37,378 nucleotides of DNA, taken from NCBI GenBank assembly GCA_902514625.1, contig CABXRK010000015.1, positions 1 to 37,378 of the forward strand. The letters are read 5' to 3'. The notes under the pieces are model-generated. The model was not told where the DNA came from, ran no database searches, and worked only from the letters and a program-made list of their open reading frames with translations. Within the stretch, counting starts at the first letter, position 1; every line of letters begins with the position of its first letter. This DNA comes from an uncultured Bacteroidota bacterium. Its GTDB lineage: Bacteria; Bacteroidota; Bacteroidia; Flavobacteriales; Flavobacteriaceae. A program made the translations under genes and the position numbers. Of this stretch, positions 16,917 through 24,581 are shown piece by piece.

Positions 16917-18297
16917 ATTAAATTCTATTGGAATAATTGGTCTCGGAGTTATGGGTAAAGCCTTAACTGAAAATTTATTAGAAAAAAAAATCAGTGTGTC
17001 AGTTTATAATAGATCAACTAATAAAGAAAAACACGTAATCTCAAATTTTATATCTACAAATAAACATATTACTGATTTAAAAGGTTTTACAAAGTTATTA
17101 CCTTTTATAAAATCATTAAAACAGCCCAGAAAAATAATACTTATGTTGCCAGCTGGAAAAATAATTGATACACTACTAAAAAGTCTTAACGATTTATTAA
17201 TAAATAATGATATAATAATCGATTGTGGTAACTCTAATTATAAAGATGCTAAAAAAAGATCAGATTTTCTGTCAAAAAACAAAATTGAATTTATAGATTG
17301 TGGCATTTCTGGAGGCCAAGAAGGAGCTAAGAAAGGGCCTTCAATTATGATAGGGGGTAAAAAAACTAATTACATTAAAATTAAATCATTTCTAAAAACT
17401 ATAAGCGCTAAGGATAATAATAATCTTAGTTGCTGTGCTCATATGGGAGGATTAGGCTCTGGACACTATGTGAAAATGATCCATAATGGAATAGAATACG
17501 GAGAAATGCAACTAATCGCTGAAACTTTTTCTTTATTAAAAATACATCATAATTATAATCAAATAGCGAATATTTTTGAAGAATGGAATAAAACAGAGCA
17601 CTCTTCCTTTTTATTAAAAGCAACTATAAATATTTTAAGAAAAAAAAATAATGAAAATACTCATATACTTGACACTATTTTAGATGAAGCAAAAAGTAAA
17701 GGAACAGGTGTTTGGGCTAGCAAAGAAGGCTTAAATATAGCCTCAAGTAATTCCATAATGATATCATCAGTTATGGCTAGAAATTTATCGCTTAATAAAA
17801 CTTTGAGAGAAAAAATGAATTTAAAACGCAACAAAACTGATAATTCAATAAACTTAAATTCATTAAAAGAAGCATTTATTATGGCTAGAATTATTAACCA
17901 TCATCAAGGCTTCCAGTTATTATTAAAAGCATCCTCTCTTTATAATTGGAAAATGGAAATTTCAGAAATAGCAAGAATTTGGACAAATGGCTCAATTATT
18001 AAATCAAACTTGATGATAGAATTAATTAGACTAATGAAAAAAAATTCTAATATTTTAAAAATAAATTCTGTATTTAAAGATCTTATTAAAAAAGAAAAGT
18101 CAATTAAAAAATTAATTCTCTTCGCCACTCAAAACAGTATTCCAGTAAATTGCTATTCATCAGCTTATAATTTTTGGATTTCTGTAACTTCAAAATCATT
18201 GAACGCAAATTTAATTCAAGCACAAAGAGATTATTTTGGTAATCATGGATATATTGACATTGAAAAAAACTCTTTCAAAAACTATAATTGGCATTAA
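16909..18297 (+). CDS. gnd: 6-phosphogluconate dehydrogenase, decarboxylating
   Basis: A 462-residue enzyme that converts 6-phosphogluconate to ribulose 5-phosphate and CO2 in the oxidative pentose phosphate pathway. The Rossmann motif IGIIGLGVMG is at 7-16. NRS at 34-36 after strand two is the pattern that binds the 2'-phosphate, which points to NADP+. IDCGISGGQEGAKKGPSIMIGG and GSGHYVKMIHNGIEYGEMQ (Lys189, Asn193, Glu196) form the active site. The C-terminal ending LIQAQRDYFGNHGY matches the tail that enters the partner subunit. The 8-nt overlap with gntK links the two in a gluconate-to-pentose route. Its stop is about 10 nt from the convergent plsC stop. Confidence 0.95.
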   Translation: MNKLNSIGIIGLGVMGKALTENLLEKKISVSVYNRSTNKEKHVISNFISTNKHITDLKGFTKLLPFIKSLKQPRKIILMLPAGKIIDTLLKSLNDLLINNDIIIDCGNSNYKDAKKRSDFLSKNKIEFIDCGISGGQEGAKKGPSIMIGGKKTNYIKIKSFLKTISAKDNNNLSCCAHMGGLGSGHYVKMIHNGIEYGEMQLIAETFSLLKIHHNYNQIANIFEEWNKTEHSSFLLKATINILRKKNNENTHILDTILDEAKSKGTGVWASKEGLNIASSNSIMISSVMARNLSLNKTLREKMNLKRNKTDNSINLNSLKEAFIMARIINHHQGFQLLLKASSLYNWKMEISEIARIWTNGSIIKSNLMIELIRLMKKNSNILKINSVFKDLIKKEKSIKKLILFATQNSIPVNCYSSAYNFWISVTSKSLNANLIQAQRDYFGNHGYIDIEKNSFKNYNWH

Positions 18298-18307
18298 ATT
18301 AATTCAG

Positions 18308-19084
18308 CTATAACTTTTCCTTCTCAATTGCTTTTTGATTACTTTTCAAAGGATCATTTTCAATTCCATTCAAAATAATACTTCTAACTTCTTCCTTTAA
18401 TAATTCCATTTCTTCAATCCTTTTTCTTGGAAAAATAACCTGGTATGTTTCCACTCTTAGTTTGCCAGGTTTTCCATAATTTGTATGCCAAGGAAATTTT
18501 CTTTTACAATCTAAAAAACACATTGGAACAATTGGAATTTGATGATCTATTGATAATTTAAACGCTCCTCTTTTAAAAGAATTTAATAAAATAGTATTAT
18601 CAACATAATCCTTCTCAGGAAAAATACATACACTTAATCCTTTATTTATAACGCTATCTGCCCTTTCATAAACACCCCATCTACTTTTTGAACTACTTCT
18701 ATCAACCATTATAGCGGCTCTTTTATATATAAATCCGAAAATAGGTATCCTTACAAGCTCTTTTTTGCCTACAAAAACAAAAGGATTTTTTGAAACCCTA
18801 AGCATAACAAAGGGGTCAATATAACTTGTGTGATTGGCCACTAATAAATAAGAAGTTCCTTTAGGCAACTCATTTTTATATTTAATTTTAAGATAAAATC
18901 CCGAACCAAATAAAATAAAAGGGGCCCAAATATTTCTTGCAATCCAAAAAATTACAGGATAACTGTTTTTTGTGAAGACTAATATTACTAGAATAGGGAA
19001 CAAAATTAAAATTGGTATTGCAGTTAATAAATAAAACCACATCCTCCAAACGATCAAAATTACTCTAGTAATATGTTTTTTCAT
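18308..19084 (-). CDS. plsC: 1-acyl-sn-glycerol-3-phosphate acyltransferase
   Basis: A 258-residue membrane-associated acyltransferase that turns lysophosphatidic acid into phosphatidic acid. Two hydrophobic segments lie near residues 10-38 and 43-62. VANHTSYIDPF contains the catalytic HxxxxD (His85, Asp90). FVGKKEL and IMVDRSSSKSRWG follow, then IFPEKDYVDNTILLNSFKRGAFKL. In this last block the usual FPEG becomes FPEK (155-158), a departure from the glycerophosphate-binding motif, although the surrounding pattern and HQIPIVPM are normal. Another acyl acceptor, such as an ornithine-lipid precursor, cannot be excluded. It is transcribed alone, divergent from trpS. Confidence 0.87.
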   Translation of the reverse strand: MKKHITRVILIVWRMWFYLLTAIPILILFPILVILVFTKNSYPVIFWIARNIWAPFILFGSGFYLKIKYKNELPKGTSYLLVANHTSYIDPFVMLRVSKNPFVFVGKKELVRIPIFGFIYKRAAIMVDRSSSKSRWGVYERADSVINKGLSVCIFPEKDYVDNTILLNSFKRGAFKLSIDHQIPIVPMCFLDCKRKFPWHTNYGKPGKLRVETYQVIFPRKRIEEMELLKEEVRSIILNGIENDPLKSNQKAIEKEKL

Positions 19085-19101
19085 AATTCAAAAATACTGA
19101 A

Positions 19102-19134
19102 TTGGTGAATACTATATTAAAAAAGGTAACTTTG
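19102..19134 (+). promoter_or_regulatory. Promoter for trpS (TTG, 22 nt, TAACTTTG)
   Basis: A -33 TTG at 19102-19104 and a -7 TAACTTTG at 19127-19134 are separated by 22 nt, within the 17-23 nt range reported for Bacteroidota promoters. The trpS ATG follows 17 nt later. This is the best complete promoter in the window. Confidence 0.55.
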
Positions 19135-19151
19135 TTGAAAATTTAATTTAA

Positions 19152-20120
19152 ATGGCAAGAATTTTAACAGGCGTTCAAAGCACAGGAACTCCTCATTTAG
19201 GAAATATTATAGGAGCTGTGCTGCCAGCAATAGAGATGGCTAAAAATGAACAAAATGAATCTTTTTTATTTATAGCTGATTTTCACTCCTTAACTCAAAT
19301 TAAAGATAAATCAACTCTAAGAAAAAATACTTTTGAAACTGCATCAACCTGGTTGGCTTTTGGACTTAATCCTAATAAAACAATTTTTTATAAACAAAGC
19401 GATGTGAGTGAAGTAACTGAATTAGCTTGGTATCTTAGTTGTTTTTTTCCATTTAAAAGACTTACTCTAGCTCATTCTTTTAAAGATAAATCTGCAAACT
19501 TAAAAGATATCAATACAGGTTTATTCTCATATCCTATGCTAATGGCCGCAGATATTCTTCTATATGACGCCGATATAGTCCCCGTTGGAAAAGATCAACT
19601 TCAACATATCGAAATGACAAGAGATGTAGCGTCAAGGTTTAATAATACCTATGGAGAGACTTTAATAGTTCCATCTTCATTAATTGATACCTCAATAAAA
19701 TTTGTGCCAGGAACTGATGGAAATAAAATGAGTAAATCAAAAAACAATTTAATTAATGTTTTTTTAGAGAAAGAAAAATTAAAAAAACAAATAATGGGAA
19801 TTAAAACCGATTCAAAAAACATTAATGAGCCAAAAGATTTTTCTTCTTGTACTATTTTTAATTTATACAAAATCTTAGCTGAAAAAAAAGATATAGAAAA
19901 ATTAAAAAACAAATATTCTAAGGGAAATATAGGTTATGGTGAAGCAAAACAATTACTGTTTGAACTTATACTTAATAAGTTCAAACATGCTCGAGAAAAG
20001 TTTACTTATTTTCAAAATAATCCTGAAAAAGTTGAACTAGCTTTATCTCAAGGAGCAGTTAAAGCTAAAAAAATAGCTCAAAAAACTTTAAAAAGAGTTA
20101 GAGCAAAACTTGGATATTAG
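19152..20120 (+). CDS. trpS: Tryptophan-tRNA ligase
   Basis: A 322-residue class I aminoacyl-tRNA synthetase that charges tRNA-Trp. ILTGVQSTGTPHLGNIIGA holds the HIGH-type motif (PHLGN, 14-18) and GTDGNKMSKSKNN holds KMSKS (192-196). FIADFHSLTQ, YPMLMAADILLYDADIVPVGKDQLQHIEMTRD and a C-terminal anticodon-binding helical region follow the bacterial TrpRS order. Length is normal. Start at ATG 19152 gives MARILTGVQ, the usual N-terminus. The gene stands alone behind its own promoter and is followed by a possible terminator hairpin. Confidence 0.97.
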   Translation: MARILTGVQSTGTPHLGNIIGAVLPAIEMAKNEQNESFLFIADFHSLTQIKDKSTLRKNTFETASTWLAFGLNPNKTIFYKQSDVSEVTELAWYLSCFFPFKRLTLAHSFKDKSANLKDINTGLFSYPMLMAADILLYDADIVPVGKDQLQHIEMTRDVASRFNNTYGETLIVPSSLIDTSIKFVPGTDGNKMSKSKNNLINVFLEKEKLKKQIMGIKTDSKNINEPKDFSSCTIFNLYKILAEKKDIEKLKNKYSKGNIGYGEAKQLLFELILNKFKHAREKFTYFQNNPEKVELALSQGAVKAKKIAQKTLKRVRAKLGY

Positions 20121-20133
20121 CAATTAAAATATT

Positions 20134-20161
20134 CTAACATTGCTTATAAATATTATGTTAG
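20134..20161 (+). terminator. Possible terminator hairpin after trpS
   Basis: CTAACAT (20134-20140) and ATGTTAG (20155-20161) form a perfect 7-bp inverted repeat with a 14-nt loop, 13 nt after the trpS stop, followed by TTTAAT. The stem is A+T-rich and the T-run is short, so it may instead be an operator of the next gene. Confidence 0.35.
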
Positions 20162-20193
20162 TTTAATAATAAATAAATTTACTATTTTTGAAT

Positions 20194-21153
20194 ATGGAGT
20201 TTATAGGTCTTATAAAAGAATTAATGTTGAAATATGAGTGCCTTGTAATTCCAGATTTTGGAGCTTTTCTTGCAAGGAGTTACCCCGCTGGATTTGATAA
20301 AAATTCCCACTTTTTTTATCCTAAAAAGAAAGTAATCGCTTTTAATGGCATGCTAACTCAAAACGATGGTATTTTAGTTAGCTATCTTTCATCAAAAAAA
20401 AATATCGATTATTCGGAAGCTCTTTCTTTAATAAAAGATGAAGTTTCTTTTTTAAAAAAAAGAATTAAACAAACTCCAATTATAATTGATGAGGTTGGAG
20501 AATTAAGTTCTAATCAAAAAGGTAAAATAATTTTTAACCCCTATAACATTTTTAATTTTGAATTAAACTCTTTTGGTCTAAATTCATTCACAAAAACTCC
20601 AAATAAAAATATAATTAATCCCAATAAATCAAATTTTTTGAAAATGGAAAAAAGTAATAATGAGCCATTATCATTTACCCCAGATAAAGCTATTCGTAAA
20701 ATGACACCCCTAAAATATGCTGCAATTGGAATCATTTCTATTATAATTGTAAGCTCAGCCTTTTATTTTGTTAATGACTATATTGAAGGTCAAAGACTAC
20801 TTTCAACTCAAATTGGACAAAATAGAATTAAAAATAATGTTCAAAAAGCTACATTTGACATAGGCAGTTTATCAACAATGGAAATTTCTTTAGATGTGGT
20901 CCCTAAAATCATTAAACCTGAAATGCCTTTTTATAGCGTTATTGCGGGGAGCTTCAGAAATAAAGCTTATGCTGAAAAACTTGTCCAAACCCTTAAAAAA
21001 CAAGGTTATAAAGCTACTTATGGTGCCCAAAGTCAGGAAGGTCTTCACAGAGTAGCCTATGGAAGGTTTAAATCAAAAAAAGAAGCTTTAAACTTATTTT
21101 ATTTTGTTCGTTACACGCTTGAAGAAGATGCCTGGTATTTAGAAGAAAAATAA
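20194..21153 (+). CDS. HU-like (CCDC81-type) domain / single membrane span / SPOR domain protein
   Basis: A 319-residue protein with three parts. Residues about 1-130 resemble the bacterial HU-CCDC81 domains found in Bacteroidota SPOR proteins (LMLKYECLVIPDFGAFLA, KKVIAFNGMLTQNDGILVSYLS). One membrane span lies at about 173-193 (YAAIGIISIIIVSSAFYFV). A C-terminal SPOR domain at about 246-319 (PFYSVIAGSFRNKAYAEKLVQTL, HRVAYGRFKSKKEA) should bind denuded peptidoglycan glycan strands. The topology would put the HU-like domain in the cytoplasm and SPOR in the periplasm, so it may link cell-wall state or division sites to something inside the cell. A TTG 6 nt upstream is an alternative start, but ATG 20194 matches the family N-terminus. 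Confidence 0.85.
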   Translation: MEFIGLIKELMLKYECLVIPDFGAFLARSYPAGFDKNSHFFYPKKKVIAFNGMLTQNDGILVSYLSSKKNIDYSEALSLIKDEVSFLKKRIKQTPIIIDEVGELSSNQKGKIIFNPYNIFNFELNSFGLNSFTKTPNKNIINPNKSNFLKMEKSNNEPLSFTPDKAIRKMTPLKYAAIGIISIIIVSSAFYFVNDYIEGQRLLSTQIGQNRIKNNVQKATFDIGSLSTMEISLDVVPKIIKPEMPFYSVIAGSFRNKAYAEKLVQTLKKQGYKATYGAQSQEGLHRVAYGRFKSKKEALNLFYFVRYTLEEDAWYLEEK

Positions 21154-21155
21154 TT

Positions 21156-22385
21156 TTAAAGTTTGTAAATCCAAACTTTTGGATTAATGGGCATATTAGC
21201 TTTAAAAATACTAAATTTTAATGTTGTTCTTCCCGTTTCAGGGTTTGTAAAAATTTTGCCCAAAGACTCTTTCGCATTAACTTTATCCCCTTTTTTTACA
21301 TACACCTCTGAAAGATTACTATATGAACTAATGTAATTCCCATGTTGAATTAAAACAGTTGGATTACTCCCTTTAAAACTTAATACTGACATTACGAATC
21401 CTTCAAATATTGATCTCGCAATTGTTTTATTGGGAGTTGCTAATGTAATGCCATTACTTTTAATTAAAGTTGTTCTAACTATTGGATGAGGCTGCTGACC
21501 AAAGCCTTGAACAACAACACCTTTAATTACTGGCCAAGGTAACTTTCCCTTATTCAATGCAAAATTTTCAGAAATTAATTTTGCTTCGGGAGTTAAATTA
21601 AAAACAGTTGATTTTTTAATTCCACTTCTTCTATTAGATTCTGCGATAGCCTCCTTTATCAATTCCTGAATTTGTTGTGAAATTATTTCTGCCTTTTTTT
21701 GTTTGCTGAAAATTTGTTTTTTAAAAAATCTCTCCTCTTTTTTTAATTTTAAAAGCAGTCTTTTTTGCTCTTTCATTTCATATTCAAAATTTAATTGAAT
21801 TTTTCTATTTAATTCAATAATTTCTAATTTTTTTTCTTTTTGTTGTAAAAGCTCCTTTTTAATAGATTTTAAGATTTCCGTTTTTGAGATGATTTGTTGA
21901 GACTGTTGTTTTCTAAATTTTGCATATTGCTTCATATATTGAAATCTTTGATAAGCTTGCAAAAAACTTTTAGATGAGAATAAAAACATTAATCTACTTT
22001 GCTCTGATTTGCTTTTATATGATTTTATAATCATTTTGGAATAATCTCTTTTTAAAATATTTAATTCATTTTGTAAATCATTTAATTTTTTTTCATTTTG
22101 AATTATAGTTTTAGATAATTCATTCACTTGATCATTATAAACTAATACTAATTTTTTCCTTACATTAATCTTTAATGACAAATCCTCAACTTGAGTTAAA
22201 AGTGATTTTTTTTTTGAAACATTTGTAAATAGCAGTGAGTTTATTTTAACTATCTCTTTTTCCAAATCAACTTTTTCGATCTCTAATCGTTTTTGCTTTG
22301 TTTCTTGTGAAAAAGTACAATACGGCAGTGTCAATATCAAAAAATATAAAATAAAAAGGCTTTTATGCTTTTTATAGTTTTTCAT
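21156..22385 (-). CDS. EnvC-like murein hydrolase activator (coiled coil + degenerate M23/LytM domain)
   Basis: A 409-residue exported protein. A signal peptide covers about 1-27 (ending TFSQ). A long Lys/Glu/Gln-rich coiled coil runs from about 28 to 250. The C-terminal LytM/M23-like domain spans about 285-409 (GVVVQGFGQQPHPIVRT, IQHGNYISSYSNLSEVYVKKGDKV, KFSIFKANMPINPKVWIYKL). The zinc-binding HxxxD and HxH motifs of active M23 peptidases are not seen: the final HxH position reads LKFSIF. This fits EnvC-type proteins, which activate amidases rather than cut peptidoglycan. Its start shares one base with the upstream DUF4292 stop (TAATG), indicating translational coupling. It converges on the SPOR gene, and a hairpin overlaps its last codons. 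Confidence 0.85.
   Translation of the reverse strand: MKNYKKHKSLFILYFLILTLPYCTFSQETKQKRLEIEKVDLEKEIVKINSLLFTNVSKKKSLLTQVEDLSLKINVRKKLVLVYNDQVNELSKTIIQNEKKLNDLQNELNILKRDYSKMIIKSYKSKSEQSRLMFLFSSKSFLQAYQRFQYMKQYAKFRKQQSQQIISKTEILKSIKKELLQQKEKKLEIIELNRKIQLNFEYEMKEQKRLLLKLKKEERFFKKQIFSKQKKAEIISQQIQELIKEAIAESNRRSGIKKSTVFNLTPEAKLISENFALNKGKLPWPVIKGVVVQGFGQQPHPIVRTTLIKSNGITLATPNKTIARSIFEGFVMSVLSFKGSNPTVLIQHGNYISSYSNLSEVYVKKGDKVNAKESLGKIFTNPETGRTTLKFSIFKANMPINPKVWIYKL
21158..21179. terminator. Bidirectional hairpin at the SPOR/envC-like convergent junction
   Basis: AAAGTTTG (21158-21165) and CAAACTTT (21172-21179) form a perfect 8-bp stem with a 6-nt loop, directly after the SPOR gene stop and within the final codons of the EnvC-like gene. 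Such a stem could stop transcription from both sides. The T-runs are short, so efficiency is uncertain. Confidence 0.45.
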
Positions 22386-23170
22386 TATAAATTAATTTTT
22401 TTATACCCTTCTGGTATTTTAAAAGGAATCCCTAAATCTTTTGGAAAATCAATTTTAATAAATTCTAAAGAGAGGCTTAATTTACTTTCTTTATTTAATA
22501 AGGAAATTTCAATTTGCTTAGGGTATTTTATTCCATATATTAATTGGTGTTTCCTATATGTTATGGTTAATTGTTGGCCTGAATTTCGAATAAAAAACCT
22601 TTGCTCTTTAAGTAAAAAAGTGGTCGGATCAAAAAAATATGTGGGCTGAAAGTAATTTTCATCCTTTACCTGAGATAATACATAATAATTTGGATTTGAA
22701 ATTCTTTTAAATTTTACTTTTTTGAAGTCCGAAATTGGATTTCCTAAAAATATATTTTGAATATCCAAAATATTAAAATCAGATCCCAAATACTTATTAA
22801 TTACATCTATCTCCTCATTAATAAATGTTTTTTGAAATTTTTCATAGAAAGATATTTCATTAGAAGTAATCAAAGCTTTCGCTATTGGAACCAACATATT
22901 TGCACTAATCCAAATTGCTTCTTTATTTTTTATCCTAAGGTTTAAAAATAAACTCTGATTTCTTTTTTGATTATTATAATTAACCTTTATTCTAGCTCTA
23001 AAATTTTTAATAGAAATATTTCTATTATCAAACTTTTTAGTCAAAGTCTTAATTGAAATATCCTTAATTGGGCTATTGTCAGGTAATACCTTAACTGACT
23101 TACATGAATTAATAAGAAAAAAAAATATAATTAATCCTAAAGTTTTATTTGTAAAAAAATTAATTTTCAT
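22385..23170 (-). CDS. DUF4292 lipoprotein
   Basis: A 261-residue lipoprotein whose signal peptide ends in FFFLINSC, with Cys23 as the acylation site. The mature sequence (NFRARIKVNYNNQKRNQSLFLNLRIKNKEAIWISANML, DIQNIFLGNPIS, TFLLKEQRFFIRNSGQQLTITYRKHQ) matches the DUF4292 family of Bacteroidota. That family shows weak resemblance to LolB/LolA-type folds; a lipid- or lipoprotein-binding role is only inferred. It lies between dut (22-nt gap) and the EnvC-like gene (1-base overlap). In many Flavobacteriia a TPR protein gene sits between dut and this one; it is absent here. Confidence 0.78.
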   Translation of the reverse strand: MKINFFTNKTLGLIIFFFLINSCKSVKVLPDNSPIKDISIKTLTKKFDNRNISIKNFRARIKVNYNNQKRNQSLFLNLRIKNKEAIWISANMLVPIAKALITSNEISFYEKFQKTFINEEIDVINKYLGSDFNILDIQNIFLGNPISDFKKVKFKRISNPNYYVLSQVKDENYFQPTYFFDPTTFLLKEQRFFIRNSGQQLTITYRKHQLIYGIKYPKQIEISLLNKESKLSLSLEFIKIDFPKDLGIPFKIPEGYKKINL

Positions 23171-23192
23171 ACTTAATTGAACCCATTAATTT

Positions 23193-23630
23193 CTATTCTT
23201 TTCCTGTACTTCCAAATCCAGCTTCATTTCGTAAAGATTTGCTTAACTCCTTAACTGAATCCCAATCAACAACTTCATGCTTTGCAATAATCATCTGAGC
23301 TATTCTATCTCCTGATTCTATTATATAGACATTTTTAGATAAATTGACCAATATTACCCCTATTTCCCCTCTATAATCAGAATCAATTGTCCCAGGCGAG
23401 TTTAAAACTGAAATACCATGTTTTATTGCTAAGCCGCTCCTTGGTCTTATTTGTGCTTCATACCCTTTTGGCAAAGCTAATTTTAATCCTGTTTTTATAA
23501 TAACTCTCTCTAATGGCTTAAGCTCTATAGAATTTGCAATAAAAGCCCTTAAATCCAGACCTGCAGAAAATTCTGTAGCATACTCAGGTAACTTGTAAGG
23601 GGATTCATTTACTATAGGAATTCTAACCAT
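23193..23630 (-). CDS. dut: dUTP diphosphatase
   Basis: A 145-residue trimeric dUTPase that hydrolyses dUTP to dUMP and pyrophosphate, keeping uracil out of DNA and feeding dTMP synthesis. The five conserved motifs are visible: AGLDLRA, RPRSGLAIKHGI, LNSPGTIDSDYRGEI (catalytic Asp), RIAQMII and the flexible C-terminal EAGFGSTGK that closes over the active site. Length is typical. It is the first gene of the dut-DUF4292-EnvC-like set and lies downstream of atpG, with an inverted repeat in the 84-nt gap. Confidence 0.96.
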   Translation of the reverse strand: MVRIPIVNESPYKLPEYATEFSAGLDLRAFIANSIELKPLERVIIKTGLKLALPKGYEAQIRPRSGLAIKHGISVLNSPGTIDSDYRGEIGVILVNLSKNVYIIESGDRIAQMIIAKHEVVDWDSVKELSKSLRNEAGFGSTGKE

Positions 23631-23670
23631 AAATTAAATTTAAAATAAAAATACAAAAAGATTTTTTTGA

Positions 23671-23686
23671 AAATACCTGGGTATTT
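23671..23686. repeat. Inverted repeat AAATACC-TG-GGTATTT between atpG and dut
   Basis: Perfect 7-bp arms flank a 2-nt centre. Folded as RNA it would be a 6-bp stem with a tetraloop. It lies about 30 nt after the atpG stop and 41 nt before the dut ATG. The lack of a following T-run on the coding strand makes an operator as likely as a terminator. Confidence 0.45.
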
Positions 23687-23714
23687 AAATAAGGTAATTC
23701 AACTATTAACTTTT

Positions 23715-24575
23715 TTAATTTTTTAATGCTTCTGCTCCACCTACAATTTCTAAAATTTCATTAGTTATTGAAGCCTGTCGCGCTTGGTTATAGGTGAGCT
23801 TTAATTGATCCCTTAATTCAGTGGCATTATCAGTGGCTTTATGCATTGCTGTCATTCTTGCTCCATGCTCACTAGCATAAGAGTCCTTTAATGCCTTATA
23901 CAATTTAATTGTAATAGATTTTGGTAATAACTTATATATTATTTCTTGATGAGATGGTTCAAAAATATAATCAAATGATTCTTCTTGTTCTTGATTTGAA
24001 AAATTAATAGGCAATAAATTTTCAAAATTTAATATTTGAGTTGCAGCATTTTTGAATTGATTATATACAATTATGACCTTATCATAAACCTGAGATATAT
24101 ATTTTTCAATTATAAAATCAGAAATCTTAGAAGAATTTTCATAAGTAAAATCATCAAAAATTTTATTGTCATTTAAGACAATTTTATATTTTTTCCCTAA
24201 AATATCATTACCCTTTTTCCCGAGTGTTAAAATCTCAACTTCTTTATTAGAGTACTCTGCTTCGATATTTTTAATTACTCCCTTTATAACATTGGAATTA
24301 AAGCTTCCGCAAAGCCCTCTATTTGAGGTTATTGCTATAATCAAAACTCTTTTAATTTTTCTAATATCACAAAGAGGATGGGTATTATCCATTTCAGATG
24401 AAATAGTTAAATTTTTAATTATCTGGTTTAACTTTTCAGAATACGGTCTCATAGCCAAAATGCTTTCTTGCGCTTTTTTAAGCTTAGCTGCAGAAACCAT
24501 TTTCATTGCACTAGTTATTCTCATTTGAGAAGAAACCGATGCAATTCTATTTCTTATTTCTTTTAAATTTGCCAT
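23715..24575 (-). CDS. atpG: ATP synthase F1 gamma subunit
   Basis: A 286-residue central-stalk subunit of F1Fo ATP synthase, which rotates inside the alpha/beta hexamer. MANLKEIRNRIASVSSQMRITSAMKMVSAAKLKKAQ is the conserved N-terminal coiled-coil helix. ITSNRGLCGSFNSNVIK is a family signature. The C-terminal helix ASEHGARMTAMHKATDNATELRDQLKLTYNQARQASITNEILEIVGGAEAL is also clear. It is the last gene of the operon, 6 nt after atpA. The middle domain is divergent, as usual for gamma. The genes for beta and epsilon do not follow it. Confidence 0.96.
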   Translation of the reverse strand: MANLKEIRNRIASVSSQMRITSAMKMVSAAKLKKAQESILAMRPYSEKLNQIIKNLTISSEMDNTHPLCDIRKIKRVLIIAITSNRGLCGSFNSNVIKGVIKNIEAEYSNKEVEILTLGKKGNDILGKKYKIVLNDNKIFDDFTYENSSKISDFIIEKYISQVYDKVIIVYNQFKNAATQILNFENLLPINFSNQEQEESFDYIFEPSHQEIIYKLLPKSITIKLYKALKDSYASEHGARMTAMHKATDNATELRDQLKLTYNQARQASITNEILEIVGGAEALKN

Positions 24576-24581
24576 ATAAAA

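Noticed and set aside
20183-20190. TATTTTTG just before the HU/SPOR gene as a promoter
   Set aside because: It ends 3 nt before the ATG, so transcription would begin at or inside the start codon; a leaderless mRNA is possible but unsupported.
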